Assembly (NCBI GenBank): GCA_029060725.1 | Contig: JAIDTL010000164.1 | Span: 1 to 39,914 of the forward strand | DNA length: 39,914 bases | DNA from: Muribaculaceae bacterium | Lineage (GTDB): Bacteria > Bacteroidota > Bacteroidia > Bacteroidales > Muribaculaceae | Reading direction: 5' to 3' | Shown: piece by piece, positions 1 through 8,645 of the stretch | Layout of the letters: each line of letters opens with the position of its first letter | How positions within the stretch are numbered: position 1 is the first letter of the stretch | The notes under the pieces: model-generated | The model's database searches: none | What the model saw: the letters and a program-made list of their open reading frames with translations, nothing else | What the model was told of the DNA's origin: nothing | Position numbers and translations under genes: made by a program

Positions 1-8
1 TTAATTAA

Positions 9-54
9 GAAAGCCGAACTTTACCCCAAAGTATACAGGGTAAAGTCGGTTTTT
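9..54. terminator. Terminator hairpin downstream of tmRNA
   Basis: A stem pairs 14-17 and 19-26 with 38-49, with one bulged A, around an 11-base loop. It is followed by five T on the plus strand and by a weaker T-rich tail on the minus strand. It lies just past the 3' end of tmRNA, so it probably ends that transcript. The plus-strand tail could also stop a gene entering from the left. Confidence 0.6.
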
Positions 55-63
55 GTTGGTTCG

Positions 64-463
64 TGGAGATGGAGGGGGTTGAACCCTCGTCCAAACGCGG
101 AATCAATAAGTTTTCTACATGCTTAGTCATCGACTTGATTTTCGAGAAACGACAGGCTCGCGACTACCAATCATTTCCTTAGCCTCTTAATCTCGGAGCG
201 AAGCCGAGGCTACTCCTCTCCTATTTCCGAATTTCTCAGCACCGCTTTGTCCAAACGTCTCGGAACGGGGCAATGGAGCGATGTCTCGTTCAGCTCACTT
301 TGAGCCGAATAAAGGGATCCTACTCTACTTCAGATCACGCAGCGAGAGCGTAATTGTTATTTTCGCCAATTATAGTTCGATACGTCGGTATTATAGAGCT
401 TACGCATCAAGGCTCTGCATGCTTGCTTACCGCTTCTACACGCTGTCAATGCCAGTCATCCCC
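64..463 (-). ncRNA. ssrA: tmRNA (transfer-messenger RNA)
   Basis: This RNA rescues stalled ribosomes together with SmpB and tags the unfinished protein for proteolysis. The 5' GGGGATG (457-463) pairs with CATCTCC (65-71) to form the acceptor stem, and base 64 gives the discriminator A. The CCA end is not encoded (CGA is seen). The T arm is visible next to it as GGGTTCAACCC. The tag reading frame is at 335-367 on the minus strand and reads GENNNYALAA-stop, a Bacteroidetes-type tag ending in the usual ALAA degron. The length of about 400 nt fits the family. Its protein partner smpB lies in the same window at 35311. Confidence 0.95.
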
Positions 464-491
464 AATTATATGGTGGTTGCAATTGCGGTTG

Positions 492-499
492 CAAAGATA
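492..499 (-). promoter_or_regulatory. Putative -7 box of tmRNA promoter
   Basis: On the minus strand this reads TATCTTTG, matching the Bacteroidetes TAnnTTTG element, about 30 bases before the tmRNA 5' end. No clear -33 TTTG is seen at the right distance, so the call rests on the -7 box alone. Confidence 0.5.
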
Positions 500-531
500 A
501 TAACGCGGATACAATAGGAATTGTTTAAAAT

Positions 532-564
532 AAATCGAAGGAATTTGAGAAATTCCTTCGATTT
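532..564 (-). terminator. glnS terminator
   Basis: This is a perfect 15-bp inverted repeat with a 3-base loop (532-546 / 550-564), 9 bases after the glnS stop codon. The minus-strand tail is T-rich (ATTTATTTT). Its strength and position make it the likely end of the glnS transcript. Confidence 0.75.
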
Positions 565-572
565 AACTTATT

Positions 573-2276
573 TTAACCTTTCTTTTGTTCTTTAGCCCAA
601 GTATCACGCAGACCTATAGTCTTATTGAATACCAGATGGCCTTCCTTACTGTCAGGGTCTACGGTATAATATCCGAGTCGCTGGAACTGGAAATGATCGC
701 CTGGCTTGGCATGCTCTGCAAGCCATGGTTCCACCATGACATTCTCCCTTACCTTGAGTGAGTCCGGATTCAGGAGATCGCGGAAATCACCTTCTTCAGC
801 TGAAGGATTCTCTACAGAGAAAAGTCGGTCATAGTCTCTAACTTCTACCTTGACAGCTGTAGGCACGCTTACCCAATGCAATGTTCCCTTCACCTTTCGA
901 TCAGATCCGGGAAGACCACTGCGAGTGTCGAAGTCTACATCGGCATGAATTGCTGTTATATTTCCTTCGGCATCTTTATCCACTCCGGTACATTTTATAA
1001 TGTATGCTCCTTTTAGACGAACTTCCTTATCTGGACTGAGACGGAAGAACTTCTTTGGCGGATTCTCCATGAAGTCTTCTTGCTCGATCCAAAGTTCGCG
1101 GCTGAAAGGCATCTCATGCTGTCCTGCAGTGGGATCCTCAGGATTGGAATCAAGCATGAAGATTTCCTCCTTGCCTTCAGGATAATTATCGAGAATGAGC
1201 TTGACCGGATTCTGAACAGCATGCACACGAGTTGCAGTTGCATTCAAATCTTCACGAACAGAGTGCTCAAGAAGTTCGATATGATTCAAGGCTTCATATT
1301 TGGTGTAACCGATGCGGTTAACGAAGTTTTTAATTGCAGAGGGTGTGTAACCACGACGACGCAGACCGCAAATTGTCGGCATTCGAGGGTCGTCCCAACC
1401 ATTGACAAGACCTTCCTTGACAAGCTGGAGAAGCTTACGCTTGCTCATTACTGTGTAAGTAAGGTTCAGACGGTTGAACTCTATCTGACGAGGGCAATAT
1501 GACTCGTCAGCAAGTTCTTTAACGAAATATTCGTATAGGGGACGATGCGGTACAAATTCAAGAGTACAGATAGAATGCGTAACGCCTTCGAAATAGTCAC
1601 TCTGACCGTGTGCGAAGTCATACATTGGATATACCTTCCAAGTGTCTCCTGTACGCCAGTGCGGAGTCTTAATGATTCTATACATGATAGGATCACGGAA
1701 ATGCATATTGTCGCTTGCCATGTCTATCTTAGCACGGAGCACCATTGATCCTTCTTCGAACTCACCCCTGTTCATAGCCTCAAACAGACGGAGATTTTCT
1801 TCAATAGGGCGGTCACGGTAAGGTGAATTTTGTCCCGGCTGAGTTGGAGTACCCTTCTGACGAGCAATTTCTTCACTTGACTGCTCGTCAACGTATGCCT
1901 TGCCTTCCTTGATCATTCTGACAGCAAGATCCCAAAGCTGCGGGAAATAGTCGGAAGCATAGTATAGGCGGTCGCCCCAGTCAAAACCAAGCCAATGGAT
2001 GTCGCGTTTGATTGCCTCAACATATTCTGTATCCTCTTTCTGAGGATTTGTGTCGTCGAAGCGGAGGTTGCAGGTGCCACCAAACTTTTCAGCGGCGCCG
2101 AAATCCATGATGATTGCCTTGGCATGTCCGATGTGGAGATAACCATTTGGTTCAGGTGGGAAACGGGTGTTGAGCCTGCCTCCGTTTTTGCCTGCTTCAA
2201 GATCTTCCTTGATGTATTGCTCCACAAAATTCAGTCCTGATTCATTCTCTTTGATTTCTTCAGTATTTTCTGCCAT
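573..2276 (-). CDS. glnS: Glutaminyl-tRNA synthetase
   Basis: Class I aminoacyl-tRNA synthetase that charges tRNA-Gln with glutamine in the cytoplasm. The 567-residue product has the HIGH-type signature PPEPNGYLHIGHAKA near residue 50 and a KMSKS-type loop VMSKRK near 278. An anticodon-binding beta-barrel region fills the C-terminal third. The length is normal for bacterial GlnRS. The ATG at 2276 follows a good promoter by about 65 bases. It is monocistronic, with a strong hairpin after it. Presence of GlnRS implies direct charging rather than the Glu-tRNA-Gln amidotransferase route. The identification is firm. Confidence 0.97.
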   Translation of the reverse strand: MAENTEEIKENESGLNFVEQYIKEDLEAGKNGGRLNTRFPPEPNGYLHIGHAKAIIMDFGAAEKFGGTCNLRFDDTNPQKEDTEYVEAIKRDIHWLGFDWGDRLYYASDYFPQLWDLAVRMIKEGKAYVDEQSSEEIARQKGTPTQPGQNSPYRDRPIEENLRLFEAMNRGEFEEGSMVLRAKIDMASDNMHFRDPIMYRIIKTPHWRTGDTWKVYPMYDFAHGQSDYFEGVTHSICTLEFVPHRPLYEYFVKELADESYCPRQIEFNRLNLTYTVMSKRKLLQLVKEGLVNGWDDPRMPTICGLRRRGYTPSAIKNFVNRIGYTKYEALNHIELLEHSVREDLNATATRVHAVQNPVKLILDNYPEGKEEIFMLDSNPEDPTAGQHEMPFSRELWIEQEDFMENPPKKFFRLSPDKEVRLKGAYIIKCTGVDKDAEGNITAIHADVDFDTRSGLPGSDRKVKGTLHWVSVPTAVKVEVRDYDRLFSVENPSAEEGDFRDLLNPDSLKVRENVMVEPWLAEHAKPGDHFQFQRLGYYTVDPDSKEGHLVFNKTIGLRDTWAKEQKKG

Positions 2277-2349
2277 ATTCGGTAAATTTTCTGATCAACC
2301 AATTGCCCTTCAAAGGGGCACGTAGTTGATGCCTGCGTTAATATCAGTG

Positions 2350-2380
2350 CAAAATTAATAAAATAAGGTGGAACGACAAA
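2350..2380 (-). promoter_or_regulatory. glnS promoter (Bacteroidetes type)
   Basis: On the minus strand a TTTG (2377-2380), 19 bases, then TAATTTTG (2350-2357) matches the -33/-7 consensus. The -33 TTTG is part of the T-run of the terminator of the upstream sigma factor gene, so terminator and promoter share bases. Confidence 0.8.
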
Positions 2381-2406
2381 AAAAATGCAGCAATTGCTGC
2401 ATTTTT
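2381..2406 (-). terminator. Terminator of ECF sigma factor gene
   Basis: A perfect palindrome (AAAAATGCAGC/GCTGCATTTTT, 4-base AATT loop) continues into a run of T on the minus strand. It lies 33 bases past the stop of the sigma factor gene at 2439. Confidence 0.8.
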
Positions 2407-2438
2407 TATAATTGATTTTTTTATTCTGTACTGTTTTT

Positions 2439-2936
2439 TTAAGAAAGAGCTGCGCGAAGACGCTTGCGAGCGAAGAAGATGCGGCTCTTTACTGTGCCAA
2501 CCGGAAGGTTAAGTTCTTCTGCTATCTCACTATATTTGTAGCCTGCTACGTGCATGTTGAATGGGATGCGGAACTCATCATCAAAAGTAGCAAGTATTTC
2601 GTTGATTTCCTTTACTGTCATGCTACCCTCAGGAGTTTCTAATGCTGATTCCTGAGAAGTGTTGATATGATAAAGATCTTCAGTAGTGTCTACGATAGTA
2701 GCTTGGCGTACGGTCTTGCGGTAATTGTTTATAAATATATTGCGCATGATCGTCATAACCCAACCCTTGAAATTGGCATCAGATGTGAATTTTTCTTCAT
2801 TATCAAGAGCCTTGAGAGTTGTATCCTGGAGAAGATCAGCAGCTGCTTCGCGGTCAGCAGTAAGCTGGATTGCGAAGTTCATCAGGTTCGATTGAAGATT
2901 GATGAGGTTCTTTCGGAATGAATTGTTAGATGCCAT
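2439..2936 (-). CDS. ECF-type RNA polymerase sigma factor
   Basis: A 165-residue sigma-70 family protein with region 2 (helices around AAADLLQDTTLKAL and the core-binding FKGWVMTIMRNIFINNYRK) and region 4. The latter has a helix-turn-helix YSEIAEELNLPVGTVKSRIF and ends in an arginine-rich helix. It would direct RNA polymerase to a set of stress or housekeeping promoters; the regulon cannot be read from the sequence. No anti-sigma gene is next to it, unlike many ECF loci, which suggests control by other means. It is transcribed away from the DEAD-box helicase gene across an AT-rich 280-base spacer, in which I see no convincing TAnnTTTG box on this strand. Confidence 0.9.
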   Translation of the reverse strand: MASNNSFRKNLINLQSNLMNFAIQLTADREAAADLLQDTTLKALDNEEKFTSDANFKGWVMTIMRNIFINNYRKTVRQATIVDTTEDLYHINTSQESALETPEGSMTVKEINEILATFDDEFRIPFNMHVAGYKYSEIAEELNLPVGTVKSRIFFARKRLRAALS

Positions 2937-3165
2937 TTTGTTTGTTGTTAATTCTGTTTATAAATAGATTTTGTTCTGTTTTCAACTCTATAACGTAAGC
3001 TCGTCTCATATTGTTTCAACTTTTTTTTGAGAAAAGACCAATCCGATTGAACTTTTTTATAACATATTAATACTCAATGATTTTTAAGCGATTAAATTAA
3101 TATATCATTTGTAAAACAAGATGAAATACGATTGCAACAATTCTGAAACAAAATGGTTCAAGCAT

Positions 3166-3197
3166 TTTGGGAGAATGAGAAATTTTTACTAATTTTG
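3166..3197 (+). promoter_or_regulatory. Promoter of DEAD-box helicase gene
   Basis: TTTG (3166-3169), 20 bases, TAATTTTG (3190-3197). The ATG at 3216 is 18 bases after the -7 box. This decides the start: an in-frame ATG at 3153 lies upstream of the promoter and is rejected. Confidence 0.8.
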
Positions 3198-3215
3198 CAC
3201 CATAATTATACGAAG

Positions 3216-4472
3216 ATGAGATTTGACGAACTTCTTGAAAACGACGATCTGCTTGATGCACTGTGGGATATGCACTTTGATGATTGCACTCCCATTCAAG
3301 AGCAGGCAATACCTGCCGTGCTTGACGGACGCGATCTTCTTGCTTGCGCTCAGACAGGGACGGGGAAAACAGCTGCATATCTGCTTCCTGTGATAGACAT
3401 TCTGTCGACATATAAATACCCGCAGGATGCCGTCAACTGTGTTATAATGGCTCCAACTCGTGAACTTGCTCAGCAGATCGACCAGCAGATGCAGGGCTTT
3501 TCTTATTTTTTGCCCATTAGCAGTATGCCGGTATATGGAGGCACAGATGGATACACATACGATCAGCAGCGCCGAAGCCTTAAGGCGGGGGCAGATGTTG
3601 TGATTGCCACACCAGGCAGACTCCTCGCACATCTTTTAATGGGTTACGTCGACTTGTCCAAGGTATCCTTTTTCATTCTCGACGAAGCTGACAGAATGCT
3701 GGATATGGGTTTCTTCGACGATATTATGCAAATAGCAGCACATCTTCCCAAAGAGAGGCAAACCCTTCTTTTCAGTGCAACGATGCCTCCAAAGATACAG
3801 CAACTTGCCAATAGCATTCTCAACGACCCATGTGAAATCAAACTTGCCGTCTCAAAACCTGCCGATAAAATCAAACAGCAGGCCTACGTCTGTTATGAGA
3901 CTCAAAAACTCCCAATCCTCACATCTATCTTTAAAGAGACACCACCTGTAAAAGTCATAATTTTCTCTGCATCCAAACTAAAAGTAAAGGAACTTGCTAA
4001 AGCATTGAAGAAAGAGAATCTAAAGATTGGTGAAATGCACTCCGATCTTGAGCAAGACAAGCGTGAAGATGTGATTCTCGACTTCAAAAGTGGCAAAATC
4101 AATGTGCTTGTAGCCACTGACATTATGGCACGAGGCATAGACATCGACGATATCGACCTTGTGGTGAACTATGATGTGCCTCGAGAGTCTGAGGATTATG
4201 TTCATCGAATCGGAAGGACTGCCCGTGCCGACAGAGAGGGCAACGCCATAACATTCATTTCAGAAAAAGAAATAGGAAAATTTAAGCGAATTGAAAGATT
4301 CCTTGGAAAAGAAGTAGAAAAGACTCCCATACCAAGTGAAATTGGAGAAGGACCAGCTTACATTTCAAAAAAAGATGATAGAACTTCCAATAAAAAGAAA
4401 AAATATTATCCTCGTAAAAAACAAGGACAAAACAAAAAAAGGAGGGAAAAACTCCCTCCATACGATAAGTAA
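3216..4472 (+). CDS. DEAD-box ATP-dependent RNA helicase
   Basis: ATP-driven RNA unwinding enzyme, likely in ribosome assembly or RNA turnover, with a RhlE-like layout. From the chosen ATG the product has 418 residues. The motifs appear in order: Q motif CTPIQEQAIP, Walker A AQTGTGKT, PTRELAQQ, TPGR, DEAD, SAT, ARGIDI and HRIGRTAR. A basic tail rich in K and R (last 40 residues) probably binds RNA. The gene is monocistronic. A GC-rich inverted repeat lies inside the last codons (4440-4460) without a T-run. The family is certain; the exact paralogue is not. Confidence 0.95.
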   Translation: MRFDELLENDDLLDALWDMHFDDCTPIQEQAIPAVLDGRDLLACAQTGTGKTAAYLLPVIDILSTYKYPQDAVNCVIMAPTRELAQQIDQQMQGFSYFLPISSMPVYGGTDGYTYDQQRRSLKAGADVVIATPGRLLAHLLMGYVDLSKVSFFILDEADRMLDMGFFDDIMQIAAHLPKERQTLLFSATMPPKIQQLANSILNDPCEIKLAVSKPADKIKQQAYVCYETQKLPILTSIFKETPPVKVIIFSASKLKVKELAKALKKENLKIGEMHSDLEQDKREDVILDFKSGKINVLVATDIMARGIDIDDIDLVVNYDVPRESEDYVHRIGRTARADREGNAITFISEKEIGKFKRIERFLGKEVEKTPIPSEIGEGPAYISKKDDRTSNKKKKYYPRKKQGQNKKRREKLPPYDK

Positions 4473-4630
4473 AGTTATGGATTAAGTCATGGAAGGCTTT
4501 TTTCCTGCCTTACCTTAGGATAAAGTTATTTTTGAGAATATTTTTCTTTACTTTTCTAAGATAGAAACGCGCGAATAGAAAAAAAGTGAACAATTTTAGT
4601 GTTAAATTTTCTTATATCATCTTAAAGTGT

Positions 4631-4638
4631 TAAATTTG
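4631..4638 (+). promoter_or_regulatory. Putative lon promoter -7 box
   Basis: TAAATTTG matches TAnnTTTG and lies about 50 bases before the lon ATG at 4688. The expected -33 TTTG is replaced by TTTTC, so the promoter may be weak or need an activator. The box excludes the TTG at 4643 as a useful start because transcription would begin at about that base. Confidence 0.55.
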
Positions 4639-4687
4639 CGTCTTGAAAAGCCGAATAATCGCGGTTCCTACTATCCACTATATCTAT

Positions 4688-7123
4688 ATGAGCCAAAAGC
4701 AGACTGAATATAAGACATACAGATCCTACGAATCGATGAGTACCGCCAATCCAGTCAATGGACTAATGTCCGAAGTGGCGCCTGACTTTGATTTTGATAA
4801 GACAGTCATCAACGACCGTAACATGCCGGTAGTGCCGGTACGCAACTTTGTATTGTTTCCTTTCATCACATTTCCTTTGTCTGTCACAGACCCTTCTGTG
4901 TTAGATGTCCTTGACCTTGCACATAGAAATCAGGAAGCGGTCTTGACACTTACCGTTAAAAATAATGTTGAAAAGCTTTCTTCCAAAGATTTCTATAGAA
5001 TTGGAGTAGTATGCGTTGTGGCAAGATTAATGGAAATGCCCGACGGAAGCTACACTGCATTCATGGTGGCTGCCAATAGAGCAAAAGCCACACGAATTAG
5101 TAAAAAAGAAAATGGATTTTTTGCAAGCGTACAGCCTGCAGCTGAAATCATACCTCAACACGAGGATATGGAACTCGCTGCCATATTCTCATCTGTCAAT
5201 GACTCTTTTTCTGAAATCTTAGGGCTCTTCAGTGAGGAAGAAACAAAAGAACTCAGATATGCAGTATCTCAATTCTCGAGTCCCTTTAAAATGATAAACT
5301 TTATCATTTGCAACTCTCCCATCACACTTGAGGACAAACAAAAACTCCTTGAGGAGTCTGATGTAAAGGTAAGATGCTCTGAACTTTTGCACATGCTCGA
5401 CACTGCCTATCAGATGCTTCAGCTTAAAGTTGACATTCAAGAGCGAACGAGGGAAGATATTACAAAGCAGCAACGTGATCAATTTCTTCAGCAGCAATTG
5501 CGTGCCATAAAAGAAGAACTCGGCGACGTCCCTGAAGAAAGCGATGAAGCAGAACTTTTAGCAAGAGCTGAAAAGATGCAATGGAGCGAAGATATGGAAA
5601 ATCACTTCGCCAAGGAATTGAAAAAACTTGGGAGATTCATGGCTTCCACTCCTGAATACGGTATTCAATATACTTATTTGAACACCCTTTTATCACTTCC
5701 ATGGGATAAAAAAACAGAAACTCCTATCGATCTTGATCATGTCGAAGAGATTTTGAACCGCGATCATTATGGTCTTGACAAAATAAAAGACAGAATTTTA
5801 GAGCAGGTGGCAGTCATGAAACTCCGCGGAGACATGAAATCTCCAATTCTCTGTCTGTTTGGACCTCCCGGTGTCGGTAAGACTTCACTCGGCAAGTCGA
5901 TTGCTGATGCTCTTGGCAGAGAATATGCAAGAATATCACTTGGAGGTCTTCATGACGAGGCAGAAATCAGAGGACATAGACGCACTTATATAGGGGCTAT
6001 GCCTGGAAGAATCATTGCAGCACTTGAAAAGACTGAAAGCAACAATCCTGTCATTGTGCTTGACGAGATTGATAAGATTAGTAGAGACATAAAGGGTGAC
6101 CCTGCGGCTGCTCTCCTTGAAGTGCTTGACCCGGAACAGAATTCTCATTTTCATGACAACTATATAGACGTGGATTATAATCTTTCAGACGTCCTTTTCA
6201 TAGCAACAGCCAATACCCTTGATCCCATTTCTGCTCCACTTCTCGACAGAATGGAGCTGATCGAAGTATCTGGCTATATTATTGAGGAAAAGATAGAGAT
6301 TGCGAAACGCCATTTATTACCCAAGGCGCTCGCAGACCTTGGTTTTGACAAGGATGATATCAGAATATCTGACGAAGGATTTAGATTCATTGTTGAGCGC
6401 TATACAAGAGAATCAGGAGTAAGACAACTTGATAAAGCCCTCAGACGCCTTCTGAGACGCCTTGCAAGATTGAAAGCCACAGACAAGACATTGCCGGAGC
6501 ACATCGATGCTAAAGAAGTGAAAGAAATTCTTGGCAAGGAAGAGCACGTGGGTGAGCTTTATGAGGGTAATGACTTCGTTGGGGTTGTCACCGGATTGGC
6601 ATGGACTGCTGCAGGCGGTGAAATACTTTTCATCGAATCTTCACTTTCAAAAGGGAAAGGGGAAAAATTGACTCTTACCGGCAATCTTGGTGATGTCATG
6701 AAAGAATCGGCAACTATTGCCCTTGAATATGTCCGTGCGCATGCTGCTGATTTTGGCATTGACGAAAAAATGTTTTCTGAATACAATGTGCATATACATG
6801 TTCCTGAAGGAGCTATTCCCAAAGATGGACCATCAGCTGGAATTACTATGGTCACATCGCTTGTATCGGCATTTTCAGGAAAAAAGGTGAGAGAAAAGGT
6901 GGCGATGACAGGAGAAATGACTTTAAGGGGTAAAGTCCTTCCGGTAGGTGGCATCAAGGAAAAAATTCTTGCAGCCAAACGTGCAGGAATCACAGATATT
7001 ATAATTTCGTCTGAAAATCTTAGGGATATTGAGGAAATTGAGCCCATATATATCAAGGGGTTAAACTTCCACTATGTCAATAGAATATCGGAGGTCATTG
7101 ACTTCGCAATACTCAATGAATGA
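4688..7123 (+). CDS. lon: ATP-dependent Lon protease
   Basis: Cytoplasmic AAA+ serine protease that degrades misfolded and regulatory proteins. The product has 811 residues from the ATG at 4688; an ATG at 4736 is a possible shorter start. An N-terminal LON substrate-binding domain covers roughly residues 40-240. Walker A GPPGVGKT lies near 393 and Walker [10 protein letters not shown] follows. The protease domain carries the catalytic Ser in [10 protein letters not shown] (about 715) and the catalytic Lys in [11 protein letters not shown] (about 757). The Ser-Lys spacing of about 43 residues is as expected. A hairpin with a T-run follows the gene. Confidence 0.97.
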   Translation: MSQKQTEYKTYRSYESMSTANPVNGLMSEVAPDFDFDKTVINDRNMPVVPVRNFVLFPFITFPLSVTDPSVLDVLDLAHRNQEAVLTLTVKNNVEKLSSKDFYRIGVVCVVARLMEMPDGSYTAFMVAANRAKATRISKKENGFFASVQPAAEIIPQHEDMELAAIFSSVNDSFSEILGLFSEEETKELRYAVSQFSSPFKMINFIICNSPITLEDKQKLLEESDVKVRCSELLHMLDTAYQMLQLKVDIQERTREDITKQQRDQFLQQQLRAIKEELGDVPEESDEAELLARAEKMQWSEDMENHFAKELKKLGRFMASTPEYGIQYTYLNTLLSLPWDKKTETPIDLDHVEEILNRDHYGLDKIKDRILEQVAVMKLRGDMKSPILCLFGPPGVGKTSLGKSIADALGREYARISLGGLHDEAEIRGHRRTYIGAMPGRIIAALEKTESNNPVIVLDEIDKISRDIKGDPAAALLEVLDPEQNSHFHDNYIDVDYNLSDVLFIATANTLDPISAPLLDRMELIEVSGYIIEEKIEIAKRHLLPKALADLGFDKDDIRISDEGFRFIVERYTRESGVRQLDKALRRLLRRLARLKATDKTLPEHIDAKEVKEILGKEEHVGELYEGNDFVGVVTGLAWTAAGGEILFIESSLSKGKGEKLTLTGNLGDVMKESATIALEYVRAHAADFGIDEKMFSEYNVHIHVPEGAIPKDGPSAGITMVTSLVSAFSGKKVREKVAMTGEMTLRGKVLPVGGIKEKILAAKRAGITDIIISSENLRDIEEIEPIYIKGLNFHYVNRISEVIDFAILNE

Positions 7124-7150
7124 TATTTAATAAGTTTTTTTAACTAATTA

Positions 7151-7186
7151 ATCGTGGTTCTTATTTGGAAACACGATTTTTTTTTT
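7151..7186 (+). terminator. lon terminator
   Basis: ATCGTG (7151-7156) pairs with CACGAT (7172-7177), followed by nine T. The 15-base loop contains the -33 TTTG of the next promoter, so the two signals are interleaved. Confidence 0.65.
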
Positions 7187-7195
7187 GTAATTTTG
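7164..7195 (+). promoter_or_regulatory. Promoter of second ECF sigma factor gene
   Basis: TTTG (7164-7167), 20 bases, TAATTTTG (7188-7195). It leaves a 5' leader of about 85 bases before the ATG at 7287. The -33 box sits inside the loop of the lon terminator. Confidence 0.75.
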
Positions 7196-7286
7196 CACAA
7201 TAAAATTAAGAAAATAACGTATACAGAAATTTTAAAACCAACAGCCTATCGAAAGAAATATACTTAACGTATTAATCAGCAAGACA

Positions 7287-7877
7287 ATGGCAAAATTTGA
7301 AAGCATGACCGACGAACAATTGGTCAGAGCTTACGCGGAAGGCAACAATGAGGCTTTCGACTCTCTGCTTAAGCGTCATCAAGACAAGACTTTCAACTAT
7401 ATCCTACGTGTCGTAAAGAACGAGGATATAGCGAACGACATTTTTCAGGAGACCTTCGTAAAGGCAATCCTGACCATCAAGCAAGGACGCTATACAGAGA
7501 ATGGAAAGTTTCCCGCATGGATTTCGAGAATTGCACACAACCTAATCATTGACTATTATCGTCAGGAAAAATCCGAAAACATGCAAAGCACTGATATTGA
7601 GGAGCTCGACATCCTCAATAAGAAAGAACTGTGCGAAGGTACGATCGAGGATCGTATTATTTCAGACCAAATCAGAGACGATGTGAAGATGCTCGTCACT
7701 CAGCTTCCTGATCTCCAACGTGAAGTTCTGACTATGCGTTACTACAAAAACCTATCTTTTAAAGAGATAGCAGAAAAGACCGGAGTAAGCATTAATACTG
7801 CACTCGGAAGAATGCGCTATGCAATCATCAATCTCCGAAGAATCGCGCAAGAAAAAGACGTTGCGCTTACTATTTGA
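7287..7877 (+). CDS. ECF-type RNA polymerase sigma factor
   Basis: A 196-residue sigma-70 family protein. Region 2 is seen around residues 20-90 (YILRVVKNEDIANDIFQET, then FPAWISRIAHNLIIDYYR). Region 4 lies near the end (FKEIAEKTGVSINTALGRMR). It is longer than the sigma factor at 2439 because of a wider acidic linker between the two regions (about residues 95-130). No anti-sigma factor gene follows; a strong terminator comes 20 bases after the stop. The regulon is unknown. Confidence 0.92.
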   Translation: MAKFESMTDEQLVRAYAEGNNEAFDSLLKRHQDKTFNYILRVVKNEDIANDIFQETFVKAILTIKQGRYTENGKFPAWISRIAHNLIIDYYRQEKSENMQSTDIEELDILNKKELCEGTIEDRIISDQIRDDVKMLVTQLPDLQREVLTMRYYKNLSFKEIAEKTGVSINTALGRMRYAIINLRRIAQEKDVALTI

Positions 7878-7897
7878 ACCACAAATATAACGTATCA

Positions 7898-7943
7898 AAA
7901 GAGCGGACCCAGAGACTATTCTCAATGGGTCCGCTCTTTTTTT
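7898..7943 (+). terminator. Terminator of second ECF sigma factor gene
   Basis: AAAGAGCGGACCCA (7898-7911) pairs with TGGGTCCGCTCTTT (7926-7939), and the T-run continues. This is a textbook intrinsic terminator. Confidence 0.92.
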
Positions 7944-8030
7944 ATTGATGGGGGTTAAGGGCTCCTTATTCTTACAAATAAACTTTTGTATGCTTATCAA
8001 TGTTATACTACAAAACTTAAATATTATATT

Positions 8031-8324
8031 ATGAAAACATTTGATAAAGCAATTAAAGAATCTAAACCTACTCTCGTGGTATTCCTTCATCACGGAGGCC
8101 AGGATGTAGTGGAAGTGAAATACATCACAGATGATGTAAAATCAAAATATGGTGATAAAGCTAATATAGTTAGAGCTGATGACCCTTACGGAAAACTGAA
8201 AGTAGAATATAAGCTTGAAGAATATCCTACATATATCCTTTTCAAAGAAGGGCAGGAACTGATGAGAGAAAGCGGAAGAAAGACAGAATCTGAGCTTAGC
8301 GAAATGATCAATACCGCTCTCTAA
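8031..8324 (+). CDS. Thioredoxin-fold protein lacking CxxC
   Basis: A 97-residue protein with the alpha/beta order of thioredoxin. The strand TLVVFLHH is followed by GGQD where WCGPC would be, and a cis-proline segment EEYPTYILFKEG and C-terminal helix follow. It has no cysteine at all, so it cannot be a dithiol oxidoreductase; a binding or chaperone role is more likely. No signal peptide is seen, so it is probably cytoplasmic. The ATG at 8031 is preferred over an upstream in-frame TTG at 7986, because the residues before it do not belong to the fold. It is monocistronic with its own terminator. Confidence 0.8.
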   Translation: MKTFDKAIKESKPTLVVFLHHGGQDVVEVKYITDDVKSKYGDKANIVRADDPYGKLKVEYKLEEYPTYILFKEGQELMRESGRKTESELSEMINTAL

Positions 8325-8345
8325 CTTCATAACTACAACAAAATA

Positions 8346-8388
8346 AAAATGAGTCAGAAGAAAAATTGCTTCTTCTGACTCATTTTTT
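8346..8388 (+). terminator. Terminator of thioredoxin-fold gene
   Basis: A 15-bp stem (8346-8360 with 8372-8386) runs into a T-tract, 22 bases after the stop codon at 8324. Confidence 0.9.
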
Positions 8389-8505
8389 ATTGTCTTCACA
8401 ATATGTCAGGCTCAACTTACGTTATGTAAATGTAATTATAAATACTACCTGCCTATGACAAACGGTTCTACTACTATTTTGTCATCAACATCAAATCAGC
8501 AGTCT

Positions 8506-8607
8506 ATGAAATCACCACGCAAAACTACAATCGAAATGATCCGGCAGTTCGCACGGACTTGTATCTCTATCAAAGACTTGAACTTTGATGTAATGATGGC
8601 TAATTGA
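8506..8607 (+). CDS. Small ORF, 33 residues, unknown
   Basis: The ORF starts MKSPRKTTIEMIRQFART and ends in an asparagine. It is basic at the N-terminus with one predicted amphipathic helix; there is no signal peptide or membrane segment. It sits alone between two strong intrinsic terminators (8346-8388 and 8608-8643). This argues that the stretch is an independent transcription unit on the plus strand. A near-consensus -7 box one base short (TATTTTG at about 8475) lies 25 bases upstream. I recall short Bacteroidales ORFs with a similar RQFAR core, but I cannot verify homology. It may instead be a non-coding RNA region. Confidence 0.45.
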   Translation: MKSPRKTTIEMIRQFARTCISIKDLNFDVMMAN

Positions 8608-8643
8608 AACTAAAAGCACTCCTAAAGAGGAGTGCTTTTAGTT
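8608..8643. terminator. Bidirectional terminator
   Basis: A perfect 16-bp stem (8608-8623 / 8628-8643) with a 4-base loop. It lies directly after the small plus-strand ORF and two bases before the stop codon of rlmD on the minus strand, so it can serve both convergent transcripts. Confidence 0.85.
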
Positions 8644-8645
8644 AA

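Noticed and set aside
281..517. 78-residue plus-strand ORF
   Set aside because: It lies across the tmRNA gene on the opposite strand.
3153..3215. 21-residue N-terminal extension of the DEAD-box helicase
   Set aside because: The promoter -7 box is at 3190-3197, so this ATG would not be transcribed, and the extra residues do not belong to the fold.
4440..4460. Intrinsic terminator after the DEAD-box helicase
   Set aside because: The inverted repeat (GGAGGGA/TCCCTCC) is inside the coding sequence and has no T-run after it.
4643..4687. TTG start for Lon
   Set aside because: It coincides with the expected transcription start after the -7 box at 4631-4638; the ATG at 4688 is better.
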